NCBI RefSeq assembly: GCF_949987515.2
Contig: NC_082701.1
Location: 35,047,755 to 35,111,754 of the forward strand
Direction: 5' to 3'
Source of the DNA: Delphinus delphis
Taxonomy: Eukaryota > Chordata > Mammalia > Artiodactyla > Delphinidae
DNA length: 64,000 nt
Shown: piece by piece, positions 49,110-59,403 of the stretch
Layout of the letters: each line of letters opens with the position of its first letter
How positions within the stretch are numbered: the first letter of the stretch is position 1
Notes under the pieces: model-generated
Told to the model about the DNA's origin: nothing
The model's database searches: none
What the model saw: the letters and a program-made list of their open reading frames with translations, nothing else
Made by a program: the position numbers and the translations under genes

Positions 49110-49532
49110 TGTAAGGTCGGATCTTAACAAATGGCACCGCAAAACAGAGGAAAGCTTCAAGTGAGCTTTATTAGGGAGAGCTCCCAGGCGAGGTTCACTG
49201 GTCCGAGAGAAAGGGGTCAGAGAAGTTGCACCCAGGCGAGGGTTGGGCAAGATTTTATAGGGGAAGAAGGGAAAGGGGTATGGTGAATCTTGGAGGGCAC
49301 AGGGTATTCCTTACTTGGTGGTCTTTTCGGGTATCCTGGGGGACCATTAGTCCCGCCCCTCGAAAGGCGGGAAGGCTGGGCCGGGTTCAAAGTCCCCAGG
49401 TCAGTTCCTGGTACTGGGTAGTCTGGAAAGTCTCCAGGTCAGTTTCTGGAACTGGGTGGTCCAGAGAGTTTCAGTCTGATGCAACCTGTGAATCTGATTG
49501 TGTTCCCCTACCTCGGGCCAGTTGGCCTTACA
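49110..49532 (-). repeat. ERV 3' LTR
   Basis: Same length as the 5' LTR and ungapped against it. TATA-type box at plus 49,253-49,259 and AATAAA-type signal at 49,167-49,172. The adjacent internal side (49,533 onward) lacks an obvious purine-rich tract, which may be decayed or lost with the 3' deletion. Confidence 0.92.
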
Positions 49533-49575
49533 TCCCGACATCTTTGGTGTAATGGGGTGGCTTTCTGGTCTCTGG

Positions 49576-50851
49576 CTACTTCATGCTGAATGGGGGCATC
49601 AAAAGGGGAGTCAGGCGACCAGAGGTCCAAGGCTTAGGGGAGACCAGTGAGGGTTTCTGTAGGAAGCAAGGTGTAAGGACCAAGGAGAATTTGGTTTGTG
49701 GCCACCTGAGAGACTTCCTCCATGCACCTGCGAAGGAACATAAGAAAACAGGGAGCAAGCATGCTATGAATAGGGTGCAGTCCAGTTTTGAAAGAGGGGT
49801 GTCAAAGAGTCCCTCTCTCGGCGGGCTGAGGGCCTCTACGACTTGGGGGCAGGAGCGGGAAGGGGAGGTCCCGGTATCGGAGATAGGCAAGAGGGAGGCT
49901 GGGTTTAAGTGGGGGAAGAGGTCGAGGGAGATAGCAGGGTTTTCAATGAACAGTAGGTGGAACTCCTGGATGCAGGAGGGGCCCAGGAGGGAGAGAGACT
50001 TGTGGCCTAGAAGGCCGACCAGCCGGTGGGAGGAAAACATGGTTAGTGGGTGGGCCAGAGTCAGCTTGAGTGTTTGTTTGGTCAGTTCGGCTGCTGCTGC
50101 TAGGGCCCGAAGACATGGTTGCTATCCCTGAATGGTTGGGTCTAGCCGTTTGGAGAGGTAGGCCACGGGGCGGTAGGAAGGGCCTACAGACTGGGCAAGG
50201 AGTCCAGTGGCTATTCCGGCCCGTTCATCCACAAAAAGGTGAAAAGGTCGGTTTGGTTTGGGGAGAAAGGGGAGGAGAAGATATCAGAGCGTTACGGAGG
50301 GTGAGAAAGGCCTGTCGAACGGCAGAAGGAGAGGTGAGGGGTCCTTGAGGGGTTTCTTTAGCAGCTAGATATAAGGGTTTAGTGAGGAGAGCAAAGTTAG
50401 GGATCCAGACTACTGGGTGGAGAGGAATTATGGCCTCATTGATTAGTCGGAGGTCCTGGACCAGGAGATAATCCCCAGAGGCCTTGCGGACAGGCAGGAT
50501 GGGAGTGTTGCAGGGAGAGACTGTGGGGATGAGGAGTCCCTGGTTTATGAGTCTGGTGATAATAGGTTGTAGGCCCCTAAGATGAGTCTCAGAGATGGGA
50601 AATTGGGGCCTTGATGGAAATTTGGAGGGGTCCTTTAGGCAGATGAGGATGGGGGAATGGTGTGTTACTATTATGGGCTTAGAAGTATCCCAGACTTGGG
50701 GATTGATTGGGTTTGGTATGATTGGAAGAGGGGGCTAGGAGGGGGAGGGTTCTAGAGACAGGCCGAGAAGAGGAAGCAGGAGTTGGGAGGAGGGGACCTT
50801 AGGGTCAAGTCTAACCAGCTGGAAGGAGGCCCCTAAGTGGGAAAGGACATC
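49576..50851 (-). pseudogene. ERV pol remnant with two internal deletions
   Basis: Text of the RT fingers region is recognisable ('CNTPILPVRK' at about 50,510, 'VQDLRLINEA' at about 50,450). At about 50,410 it jumps straight to a late-RT connection segment ('NFALLTKPLY'). The RT palm with its LPQG and YXDD motifs is therefore absent. An open frame 50,040-49,576 continues towards RNase H but leaves the family pattern at about 49,780, where the RNase H catalytic core should begin. No integrase zinc-finger/DDE region or env is seen before the 3' LTR. The last ~200 bp could be a scrap of the env C-terminus; I cannot confirm that. Confidence 0.8.
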
Positions 50852-51133
50852 TCAGACTAGCAAGGGAACTGGGCAGGATGGTATGACTAAGAAAGAATGA
50901 GTAAAAGGGAGTCCTTTGATATGACATGGGAGTGGACTGGTCTGGAGTGGGAAGGATGGTTTGCCATCAATACCCATGACCGAGATCTGGGAAGGAGAAA
51001 CTGGCCCGGAATAAGTAGGCAGGACCAAATAGGTAGCCCCTGTGTCCACCAGAAATGAGATGGACTTACCCGCTACCTGTAGCATTACCCTGGGCTCGGC
51101 GAGGGTGATGGGGGTCTTTGAGTCCGGGCACCG
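50852..51133 (-). pseudogene. ERV protease remnant, in frame after the gag stop
   Basis: Retroviral aspartic protease with the active-site segment 'FLVDTGATYLVLP' (about 51,055-51,017). It is in the same reading frame as the gag end, separated only by the TGA at 51,136-51,134. This is the arrangement of gammaretroviruses that make Gag-Pol by stop-codon readthrough. A second TGA at 50,854-50,852 closes this piece and probably arose by CpG decay of an Arg codon. Confidence 0.88.
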
Positions 51134-52640
51134 TCAGTCGTCAGCCAATCCCAGCAGTTCGAGTGGTAATGCCGTTGGGTCGGCCTGCCCCCCGTGTGGA
51201 GACGCTGAGGAAGGGCCAGTCGTAGGGCAGTCACTCTTCCAGTGGCCCGTTAGCCCACAGCTGGGACAGGGCTTAGAAGGAGGTTGGGGATTGGGACATT
51301 GGCGAGCCCAGTGGCCTTCTTTTCTGCATTTGAAGCAGGCCCCCAGCGGGGTTGCCTTTTGTGGACCCTGTGGATGCTGTGATCCATGGGAGATGGCTGG
51401 CCTTAGGGCGGCTACAAGAGCTTGGGTTTGGAGGGCCACCTTTTGGTGCATCCGAGCCTGTCGGCTGGATTCTGCTAAATCCTCACGGCCATTATAGACT
51501 TTAAAGGTCATTTTTACCAGATCTCGAATAGGGGTTTGAGGGCCGTCTTCTGCCCGTTTTAATTTCTTTCGGATGTCCGGGGCTGATTGGGTGATAAAAT
51601 GGGTGGCTAGGACTGCTGCTCCTGCCAGGGTGTCGGGATCCAGTGGGGTGTAGAGAGTTAAGGCCTCTGTAAGGCGATTGAGAAAGATAGCTGGATTTTC
51701 GTTAGGTTCTTGGGTTATCTCTTTTAGTTTTTTCAAAATTGACTACCTTATGAGCAGCAGCCTGCATGCCAGCCAGGAGACATTGGATCATGAGGTCACG
51801 TTTATGGTGGCCATCTTGGCCATCCTGATAAGTCCAGCCTGGATCAGTGCCAGGTACAGCAGTTGCTCCGAAAGGCATGGAGTTGTTGGTAAGGTGAACC
51901 TGATCTGCATGGTTTCGGGCAGCAGTTTGAATTCTTTCGCTTTCATCAGGGGTTAAGGTAGAGGACAGAACCACAGAGATATCGTGCCCGTTAGATCGTA
52001 AACTTGAGATAGGTAGCGAAATTCTTTGATGTAGTGGAAGGAGTCGGCAGAGAAGGAGCCTAATCGTTTTTCAATTTGAGAGAGGTCCTAGAGAGAGAAA
52101 GGGACATGGACTCTGACCAGTCCTTCCGCTCCTGCTACCTCCCTCAGAGGGCACAGGAGATTTGAATCTTGGGAGTCATGAGAGCGTGTATGTGCACTAA
52201 TTGGCGAAGCAAGGGGCGTGGGAGGAGAAACCGTTGAGGGAGGCAGGGGAGCGGTTGGAGGGGCCTGAGCGGGTTTGGGAGGAGGAGGGACGGCTTCAGG
52301 GTAGGGTGGAGGTTGGAGAGGAGTTCTGGAGGGGGGAGAGGCGAGAGATTCGAGAGGGTTGGTTAGTGGGGAGGAATCCAAGGGGATTGAGGTTTTGGAT
52401 GGAGGAGATGTTTGTTTGGCAAGGAGGATTTGAGAGGTAGAACAATTGACGCAAAGGGAGGGGCGAGAGTGAAAATACCAAAAAACCTGGACATAGGGGA
52501 CTTCAGACCATTTGCCCGTCCTGTGGCAGTAATTATCTAGATCACGAAAGTCCCTTCAGGAAAATAGCGAGGGCTGTAAAATTGGCTAGGAGACACCCCA
52601 GGGGCGTCTTAGGATCTGGATTCGATTGTGAGGTTCCCAT
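51134..52640 (-). pseudogene. ERV gag remnant (matrix, capsid, nucleocapsid)
   Basis: The start at 52,640 gives MGTSQS, fitting the N-myristoylation pattern MGXXXS of retroviral matrix. A proline-rich segment with a PPPY late-domain motif is at 52,312-52,301. The capsid major-homology motif (Q-X3-E-X4-F-X2-RL) is at 51,712-51,671. Nucleocapsid has two CCHC zinc knuckles (51,337-51,296 and 51,268-51,227). Breaks: a frameshift near 52,555, an in-frame TAG near 52,088, and frameshifts near 51,970 and 51,735. The last open piece (51,736-51,134, 200 residues) ends in TGA directly ahead of protease. Two knuckles rather than one is common in class I ERVs. Confidence 0.9.
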
Positions 52641-52967
52641 GACCCCCAGTCTGTCCCTGAGTGAATGGAGAGGGAGAAAGGTGTCCCTGGTCTCAGTCTC
52701 CAATTCACGGCAGGTCGGAGAGCAGTCAGGCAATTGGGACGTCTCCACAGTTGCCCGAGGCCCGGAGAGAGGACGGAGGAGTCCCTGACATGGCCGCGAT
52801 TAGGGACAGGGAGTCCAGTGGGCAGGGACTCTGGGGGTCAGAGGGAACAAGGGAGGGGGACTTACCCCATTTTCTGCCGGATTGGGTGGATGAGTAGAGG
52901 TTCCCTTGTTGTCTCCTGGGGGAGGGGAGGAGCGGCCCGCACGGTAACCCGCGGGGCTTGGTACCCC

Positions 52968-52985
52968 TCCCGGGTTTCGGCACCA
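52968..52985 (-). other. ERV primer-binding site for tRNA-Phe
   Basis: The plus strand reads 'tcccgggtttcggcacca', which equals the last 15 bases of mammalian tRNA-Phe plus CCA. It sits two bases inside the 5' LTR, the normal place for a retroviral primer site. All 18 positions match, which assigns the element to the tRNA-Phe (F-type) ERV group. Confidence 0.92.
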
Positions 52986-52987
52986 AA

Positions 52988-53410
52988 TGTAAGGTCGGAT
53001 CTTAACAAATGGCACCGCGAAACAGAGGAAAGCTTCAAGTGAGCTTTATTAGGGAGCGCCCCCGGGCGAGGTTCACTGGTCCGAGAGAAAGGGGCCAGAG
53101 AAGTTGCACCCGCGTGAGGGTTGGGCAAGATTTTATAGGGGAAGAAGGGAAAGTGGTGTGGTGAATCTGGGAGGGCACAGGGTATTCCTTATTTGGTGGT
53201 CTTTTCGGGTATCCTGGGGGACCGTTTGTCCTGCCTCTCGAAAGGCGGGAAGGCTGGGCCGGGTTCAAAATCCCCAGGTCAGTTCCTGGTACTGGATAGT
53301 CTGGAAAGTCTCCAGGTCAGTTTCTGGAACTGGGTGGTCCGGAGAGTTTCGATCTGATGCAACCTGTGAATCTGATTGTGTTCCCCTGCCTTGGGCCAGT
53401 TGGCCTTACA
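52988..53410 (-). repeat. ERV 5' LTR
   Basis: 423 bp with TG...CA ends. On the minus strand it has a TATA-type 'tataaaa' (plus 53,131-53,137) and, 80 bp on, an AATAAA-type signal (plus 53,045-53,050). This gives a plausible U3-R-U5 order. The primer site lies two bases beyond its 3' end. Confidence 0.92.
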
Positions 53411-54842
53411 TCAAGCAGACAGGTCCTGGGGCTAGTGTTGGTCCACTGGTGGGCAGAGCCAGTTCCTGGCTACTAGCTGCAGGGCCCAGGGCACAAAAGC
53501 TGATGCCATACTGCTGCTGAGTGGGGCCAGTTCCTGACACAGATGGCTGTGTTGTCCATGATGTCTCAAAGCTTGTGTTGGCCTATTAGTTAGCAGGGCC
53601 ATGGTCCAGCTGGTCCCAGGGTACTGGCCTGCTCATGGGTAGCCTACAGCTCTAGGCTGCAAGGCTGCAGTTGGCCTGTGGCTTGTGTCTACCACTGGTG
53701 GGTGAGGCTGGGCCTGAGGCTGGGGAAGGCTCACTGGTGAGCAGAGTCAGAGCCCAGCTGGTCCCAGGGCAGATGCTGGCCTGCTTGTGCATGGCCTGTG
53801 TCCACAGGCTGCAGGATTACAGTTGGCCTGAAGCATTTTTCTGCCTCATGGTGGGTGAGACTGGACCTGAAGCTAGAGAAGGCTCACTGGTGGGTGGGCC
53901 ATGGATTCTAGGTCTGCTGCCAACCCACTGGTATGTGGAGCTAAATCCTAAGTTCTCTGGCTGTAGGACCTTGGGGGTCCTCTGTCTAGTGCCTGTGCAC
54001 TAATGTGTGGTACCAGGTCTTGGGTGCTCTTGTGGTCAGGACTATGTCCAGGAGAGACTGTGGACACAGAGGATCTCAAGGCAGCCTATCTGCAGGTGGG
54101 TGGGGCTGTGTCCCTGCCAAGTTAGTTGCTTGGCCTGAGGCGTTTCAGTATTTGTGCCTACAGGCTGTTTGGCAAGGGCAGGGCTGAGTCTGGAGGCTAA
54201 TAAGCTACAAGGAGGATTCCAAAATGGCACCTGTCAGCACCAGTGTCAATGTGGTAAAATGGTCTTCCAAAAATAGCTGTCACTACTGTCTATGTTCCCA
54301 GGGTGAGCTACAGTTGCCTCCTGTCTCTCTGGGAGATTTTTCAAGATCAGAAGGTTTGTCTGACTCAGGTGCCTTTCAAATTACTGCTTCTTCCCTGGGT
54401 CCTGGAACTTATGAGATCTTGTGTGTACCTTTTAAGAGTGGAGTCTCTATTTCCCACAGCTCTCTGGGGCTCCTCAAAGTAAGCCCTGCTGGCTTTCAAA
54501 GTCAAATGTACTGGGGCTTGTCTTCTTGGTGCAGGATCCGCAGGCTGGAAGCCTGGGTGTGGAGCTCAAACCTCCTTGCTCCTTGGGGAAGACCTCTGCA
54601 ATTTTAATTAATTTCCCATTTGTGGATTGACCACTCATGGGTATGGGACTTGACTATATTGTAACTCTGCCTCTCTTACCAGTCTTTTTATGGTTCCTTC
54701 TTTATATCTTTAGTTGTAGAAGATATTTCCTAGTAGGTTCCTGTCTTTTTCATTGATGGTTGTTCTATAATTAGTTGTAATTTGGCATGCCCATGAAAGA
54801 AGGTGATCTCTGGGTCTTTCTATTCTACCATCTTGGCTGATC
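53411..54842 (-). other. L1-D 5' UTR
   Basis: GC-rich, with repeated 'gctggtgggtggg/ctggtgggca' words typical of old L1 5' UTRs. It ends with the YY1-like motif and 'catcttggctga' at 54,829-54,840. Several open frames on plus (for example 53,671-54,003 and 54,224-54,607) are translations of this repeat-rich text and are not taken as genes. Confidence 0.7.
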
Positions 54843-55698
54843 AACAATTCATAAGTTTTAAACCGCATGCTTTTGTGAGTATAATGAAAAAATCTTATGT
54901 TGTCCTGATCCTTCATGCCTGAATCCTCAACCACAGACATTGTCTGCTCCTGACTTCCATCTATGGACATCATAATGGATTGATGATCCAGGATCACCTG
55001 AAGCAGATGATTTTCCTTCTGACTTGTTATCATAAAGTTAATAGTAGCCTAATGCTATGTCACAATGCTTAAGTCATTCACATAATTTCATGTCAACATA
55101 TAGGCATTGGATCATCACACATCATCACAAGAGAAGAAGGGTGAGTACGGTAAAATAAGATGTTTTGAGAGACAGAGAAAGAGACCACATTCACATTCAC
55201 ATAACTTTTACTACAGTATATTGTTATAATTGTTCTATTTTATTAGTAGCATTTCTTACTATACCTAATTTATAAATTAAGCTTTATCATAGGTATGTAT
55301 ATATAGGAAAAAACAAAATAGTATATATAGGGTTTGGTACTACCCATGGTATCAGGCATCAACTGGGAATATTAGAACATATCCCCCATGCATAAAGGGA
55401 GACTACTATGCCACAAAAATATGCCTACCCTGTAATAGAGACATAATAAGTGTTTATTGTAACAATGTATTAATACAGCTTGACACTAGAAAGCACACAG
55501 ATGAACTCCAGCAGACAATCTCAGAGATTATTAGCTATGAAATATTAGAACTGAAAGGGCTTTTAGAGACCTACACATGAACCTGAAAGTTTAGGCTCAT
55601 ACCCAAGGTCACACATGCAGAGTCAGAAAATCCACATATCTTTCATGTAAATCCTCTTCCCTGCTCATCCTTCCAAGACTAGGAAACTACTGAATTCA
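54843..55698. other. Unique sequence
   Basis: No exon recognised. A weak MIR-like phrase ('cccaaggtcacacatgcaga', about 55,601-55,620) is present. Confidence 0.5.
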
Positions 55699-55716
55699 TT
55701 TTTTTTTTTTTTTTTT

Positions 55717-55904
55717 GCAGTACATGGGCCTCTCACTGTTTTGGCCTCTCCCTTTGTGGATCACAGGCTCCAGACTCGCAGGCTCAGCGGCCATGGCTCA
55801 CAGGCCTAGCCGCTCAGCGGCATGTGGGATCTTCTCGGACCGGGGCACAAACCCGTCTCCCCTGCATCAGCAGGTGGACTCTCAACCACTGCACCACCAG
55901 GGAA

Positions 55905-55908
<4 letters not shown>
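55717..55908 (-). mobile_element. CHR-type SINE (short form) between two poly(T) runs
   Basis: On the minus strand it starts 'gggcttccctggtggtgca' at 55,908 and ends next to an A-run (plus T-run 55,699-55,716). A second, longer T-run of 30 (55,909-55,938) abuts its 5' end. The octamer 'ctgaattc' occurs on both sides (55,690-55,697 and 55,942-55,949) but not in the order expected of a simple target duplication. Confidence 0.92.
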
Positions 55909-55939
<31 letters not shown>

Positions 55940-55944
55940 TGCTG

Positions 55945-57311
55945 AATTCTTGCTTGGTACAAATACTATACCTAATTTCATTGGCTGGAAGAGTAGACAA
56001 GGACTTAGAAGCTAACTGAACTGCTTCGTTTGTTTTGCAAATATTTTCTTTTATTATGAGGAGAGTAAGTATTTAAAAATTAATACAGGGGAAATATTAA
56101 TGTTTGTTGTGGTGGTGCACTGAAAAATAAGAGGTAAGATATGATTGGGTCCCTGAATATGAGGTAGAATAAATTATTTGGAACTTGTGGAAGACAACAA
56201 TCAAAGTATAGGAAGCTGTGTTAACAAGAGTTGACATAGGGATTTTGGATAAAAGATGAATTTGGACAGGTTTTTTGGATCAGATAATGGGAAATTTGAG
56301 AGGGGCTAAGATACTTGGCATATATTCAGATGATAGCTTAATGGAAAAAAATAATTTAAAAAGAAAAAAGGGAGCACACTTCTTTTACCTTCTCCTTCTC
56401 AAGGTTGTTGTGGGGCAGTGCAGCATAGCTGTGGATATTGTGCAAATAAATGCTCACTTCTGCCACTGGTGGGTGTGGGAATAATTTTTTTTAAGTTCTC
56501 CAGGTGGCTTGTGATAACCTCTTGCCTTTTTCCTCCATAATGAAAAAATCTTCTCTTTCAAATGTGTTTTCCTTAGAGCAAATGACATAACATTCTATGA
56601 ATTGGGTTTACATTTAGAGAAAATGACCATCATGCTAAAGCTAGGTGATTATTAAATAGGGTAGTATATTAAAAATAAAATATTTAAATAACAAATTTAC
56701 CCAAAGACATACGTTAGTTAAATCTTCCTGATTAAAAACAAAACAAAAAAAAAACAGAATTATTAATCTTAATGTCTAAAAAATTTATATGTAACTTTAA
56801 AGATGCTAAAAATAATTTACCAGTTGTCCACCTATGTGGGAAAAGGTTGGCTTTGTAATTGCATTTCTGAGTTGTAATGAAAAATAATTAAAAGTATTGG
56901 AGCATGGCAAATGGCATTCATCAGACAAAAATTTCTACTTTTTGTTTTTATTCTTTCCATTGGTCTTCTAGTTTTTAATTTTTTTTCTAGGCATATATAT
57001 TGCTAATTATCTTTTCCTTGAATACATAAAGATATTGTTCACAGATATTGTGATTTATTCACATATCTCATGAAAATCTGCAGCTTACAAGGGGTTTTTT
57101 CATGAACATCAAAGACTTGCTGCTTGTGAGTTTCTTATATGGATGCTGTATTATGGTATCTTTATGGTCTGCTTCAGAGATTATAGGAGGAAATTTGCAG
57201 CACAAAAATTTGTTCAAAGGAAAGCATAATGATCTTTTGATCTTCTGGAAATCATCCTAGCCCAGTTACTGCCATGTTTTCCTCTGTTTATACCTCTATT
57301 ATCTTGCTTCA
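55945..57311. other. Unique AT-rich sequence
   Basis: No gene or repeat recognised; small open frame at 56,275-56,484 only. Confidence 0.5.
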
Positions 57312-57459
57312 GAAGGAAACAAGAAAGGAAGAAAAGAAGGGATGAAGGTAGGAAAGAAAAAGAAGGAAAGAAACAAACAAACAAACAAACAAAGAAACAA
57401 AGAAGAAAGAAAGAAACAAAGAAGAAAGAAAAGAAACAAAGAAAGAAAGAAAGGAAGGA

Positions 57460-57523
<64 letters not shown>

Positions 57524-57560
57524 AAAAAGAAAGAAAGAAAGAAAAGAGGGAGGGAGGGAA
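57312..57560 (+). repeat. GAAA/CAAA/GGAA purine microsatellite
   Basis: About 250 bp: a (CAAA)n block, mixed AAAG, a long pure (GAAA)n and a terminal GGGA. Long Ser/Phe/Leu or Lys/Glu/Arg open frames on both strands are artefacts of it. Confidence 0.95.
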
Positions 57561-57567
57561 GGCCTTT

Positions 57568-58060
57568 TGGTTATCGGTTGCTGCATACAAAAAGTCTATT
57601 CCAAAAATGAATAGCTTAAAACACAATAATATGTTTGCTTATGAATCAGCAATGTGGGCAAGACTCAGACTGGATGGAATGTCTGTATTCCATGTGATGT
57701 TGACTGGGGACATCTGACTTAGGATATCCAGGAAGGTTTCATTCACCTGTTTTCTGTCTCTGTTGGAGTGGCTGGAATGGCTAGGAGCAGGCTTCTCTCT
57801 CTGTCTCTGTCTCTGCCTCTCTCCTCACATCATTAAGATTCTCTAAGCCTTCTCTTCTAGCACTATAGTTGGACAAGTTTACATGATAGCTCCAAGGCTC
57901 AATAGAGCAAAAGTGGAAGCAGTGGAGCTCATAAATATATTATCATTTCTGCCATATTCTATAGCTCAAAGCAAGTCATGAGGCAAGCTCAGGTCAAGGG
58001 AGGAATGAACATATTGTGTTTCTCACTAGAGAAGCAATATGTATATTCACAGATGCAGGT
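57568..58060. repeat. Old dispersed mammalian repeat, family not assigned
   Basis: Phrases such as 'ggttatcggttgctgcatac', 'agcttaaaacacaataatat' and 'ttccatgtgatgttgactgg' resemble a common mammalian dispersed repeat, possibly LTR-derived. I cannot name the family reliably. A (CTCTGT)n-like run is inside (57,800-57,830). Confidence 0.5.
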
Positions 58061-58159
58061 CACCATTAGCACCTCTTTGCACACCATCAACTACAGAAGG
58101 AAAAGAGAAATAAAATAAAGACAAACAAAACAAAGTAAAAACCTTGCAAAAATATTGCT

Positions 58160-58890
58160 TCTTCTGCAATGTTATCCTGCTTCATTCTTCCTCTATTCAT
58201 TAAGTCATTCAGTACAGGAGTCAAACTACTCCTGCCTCTCCATCTTTCCTTTATACCAAACCTTATTTGTACCTCCCTAATTCTGTATGCATGTTTCCCG
58301 TATCTGTCTTCTTCTCTACTCCAAGCATGGTGCAGCCATCATGATTCTTCTGGATTAAAGAACTAGTTTTTATCTGTTCTTCCTCCTCCCTTCATTACAC
58401 ATTTTACACTATTACAGAATAATCATTTAAAACACAAAACTTCATGGCACTTCTGTTTTTTAAAGTCTTGAATAGCTTCATATTGCATAAACCATGAATT
58501 CTAAATTTCCTATCATTTTATATAGGCAATCTTTAACCTGTCTCTTGGATGCTATCAATTTTTGGTTCTAGCTATTTCCTTACAAATATACAAGTCACAC
58601 TCTTATCATTCTTATCAATTCACAGTCCCCAAATGCACCATACTCATGTCTGATCTATTTTAACACATAATTCCCTCTCCTTGAAAAGCTATCCCCCTTC
58701 ATTTATTTGAAAATACCTCACTCTGTAAGACTCAGCCCAAGGATATCCTGTTCTCTAGAGCTTTACTTGCCATACTCAAGCAGAGTTGATAAGCTCTGGG
58801 TCTTAACTATTTCTGTACCAGATATTTCTAGAACTTAGTCTATTGATTTACACATAGTAAGACTCAGCTAATATTCAACAAATTAATAAA
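58160..58890 (+). mobile_element. L2 LINE 3' portion, ancient
   Basis: It follows the L2 3' order on the plus strand: 'cttgaatagcttcatattgc', 'ccttacaaatatacaagtca', 'aattccctctccttgaaaag', 'actctgtaagactcagccca'. It ends with 'caacaaattaataaatgtga'. Diverged, with no coding capacity left. Confidence 0.6.
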
Positions 58891-59403
58891 TGTGAACAGA
58901 GAAATCCAACACTGTATAAAATGAGAGGTGATACATAATATTCTTTCCAGGAAGAACTCGTGCACATTCTAAAGAAACTAAGATCTGAGACAATATTGTT
59001 CAACATATGGAGGTTAACAAAACTGGGCAGGAACCATGAGTACAGAGTGCACAATATACTCATGTAGTTCTTTTATGATAAAGAGTCATAAAATGGTGCT
59101 ATAGTAGAATGCCTTTTACCACACATTCAGAATTCACAAAGACGGCTGCAGAAACTGATTACTGCAGAAGCTAATAACAAATCAAGAGTACAGGGTTTAA
59201 TCGTTGTCATGTTTCCAACCACTTTTGGCAGATTTGTAGAACCCTTTACATCTATAAAGTGTTATTGAGGCTAATGATGGGATACTTATTACAGTGTTAT
59301 ACCAATTCAAAATGCATATATTTAAAAAAGATGATTATGCTAAGTAGCAATGAAGTATTAGATTATAAAAATGTGTTTAATAAAAACAGGAAGTTTTAGA
59401 TTG
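58891..59403. other. Unique sequence
   Basis: Nothing recognised. Confidence 0.45.

Larger units (their letters stand above)
49110..53410 (-). mobile_element. Class I (gammaretrovirus-like) ERV, internally deleted, tRNA-Phe primer site
   Basis: Two 423-bp LTRs in direct orientation (49,110-49,532 and 52,988-53,410), both TGT...ACA, enclose 3.46 kb of internal sequence. In element order (minus strand) this holds a primer-binding site, gag, protease, the start of RT, a connection-like segment and the start of RNase H. The polymerase palm, integrase and a recognisable env are missing; a complete provirus of this class is usually 8-9 kb. The LTRs differ at about 23 of 423 positions by eye (around 5%), so the insertion is old. 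Flanks ('taag' left, 'tcaa' right) do not give a clean target duplication. The host is the L1-D 5' region. Confidence 0.95.
46598..54842 (-). mobile_element. Old L1 (L1-D), 3'-truncated and split by an ERV
   Basis: On the minus strand the 5' end is at about 54,842 with a YY1-like 'ccaagatgg' (54,828-54,836). The GC-rich 5' UTR fills 53,411-54,842, and ORF2 text runs from 48,933 to 46,598. The copy ends inside ORF2, so its 3' end is missing. The ERV at 49,110-53,410 separates the two parts. No ORF1 coding text is recognisable between the 5' UTR and ORF2, so either it was lost or this subfamily's ORF1 is too diverged to see. Confidence 0.85.

Noticed and set aside
49101..53420. A target-site duplication for the ERV
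   Set aside because: Flanks 'ataag' and 'tcaag' agree only in part; too weak to call.
50070..53520. Several plus-strand open frames of 90-180 codons
   Set aside because: They lie antisense to gag/pol and the LTRs of the ERV; composition shadows without recognisable motifs.
53671..54607. Plus-strand frames of 110 and 127 codons
   Set aside because: Antisense to the GC-rich L1-D 5' UTR repeats; no protein family resemblance.
57299..57626. Phe/Leu/Ser and Lys/Glu open frames on both strands
   Set aside because: Same artefact over the purine microsatellite at 57,312-57,560.
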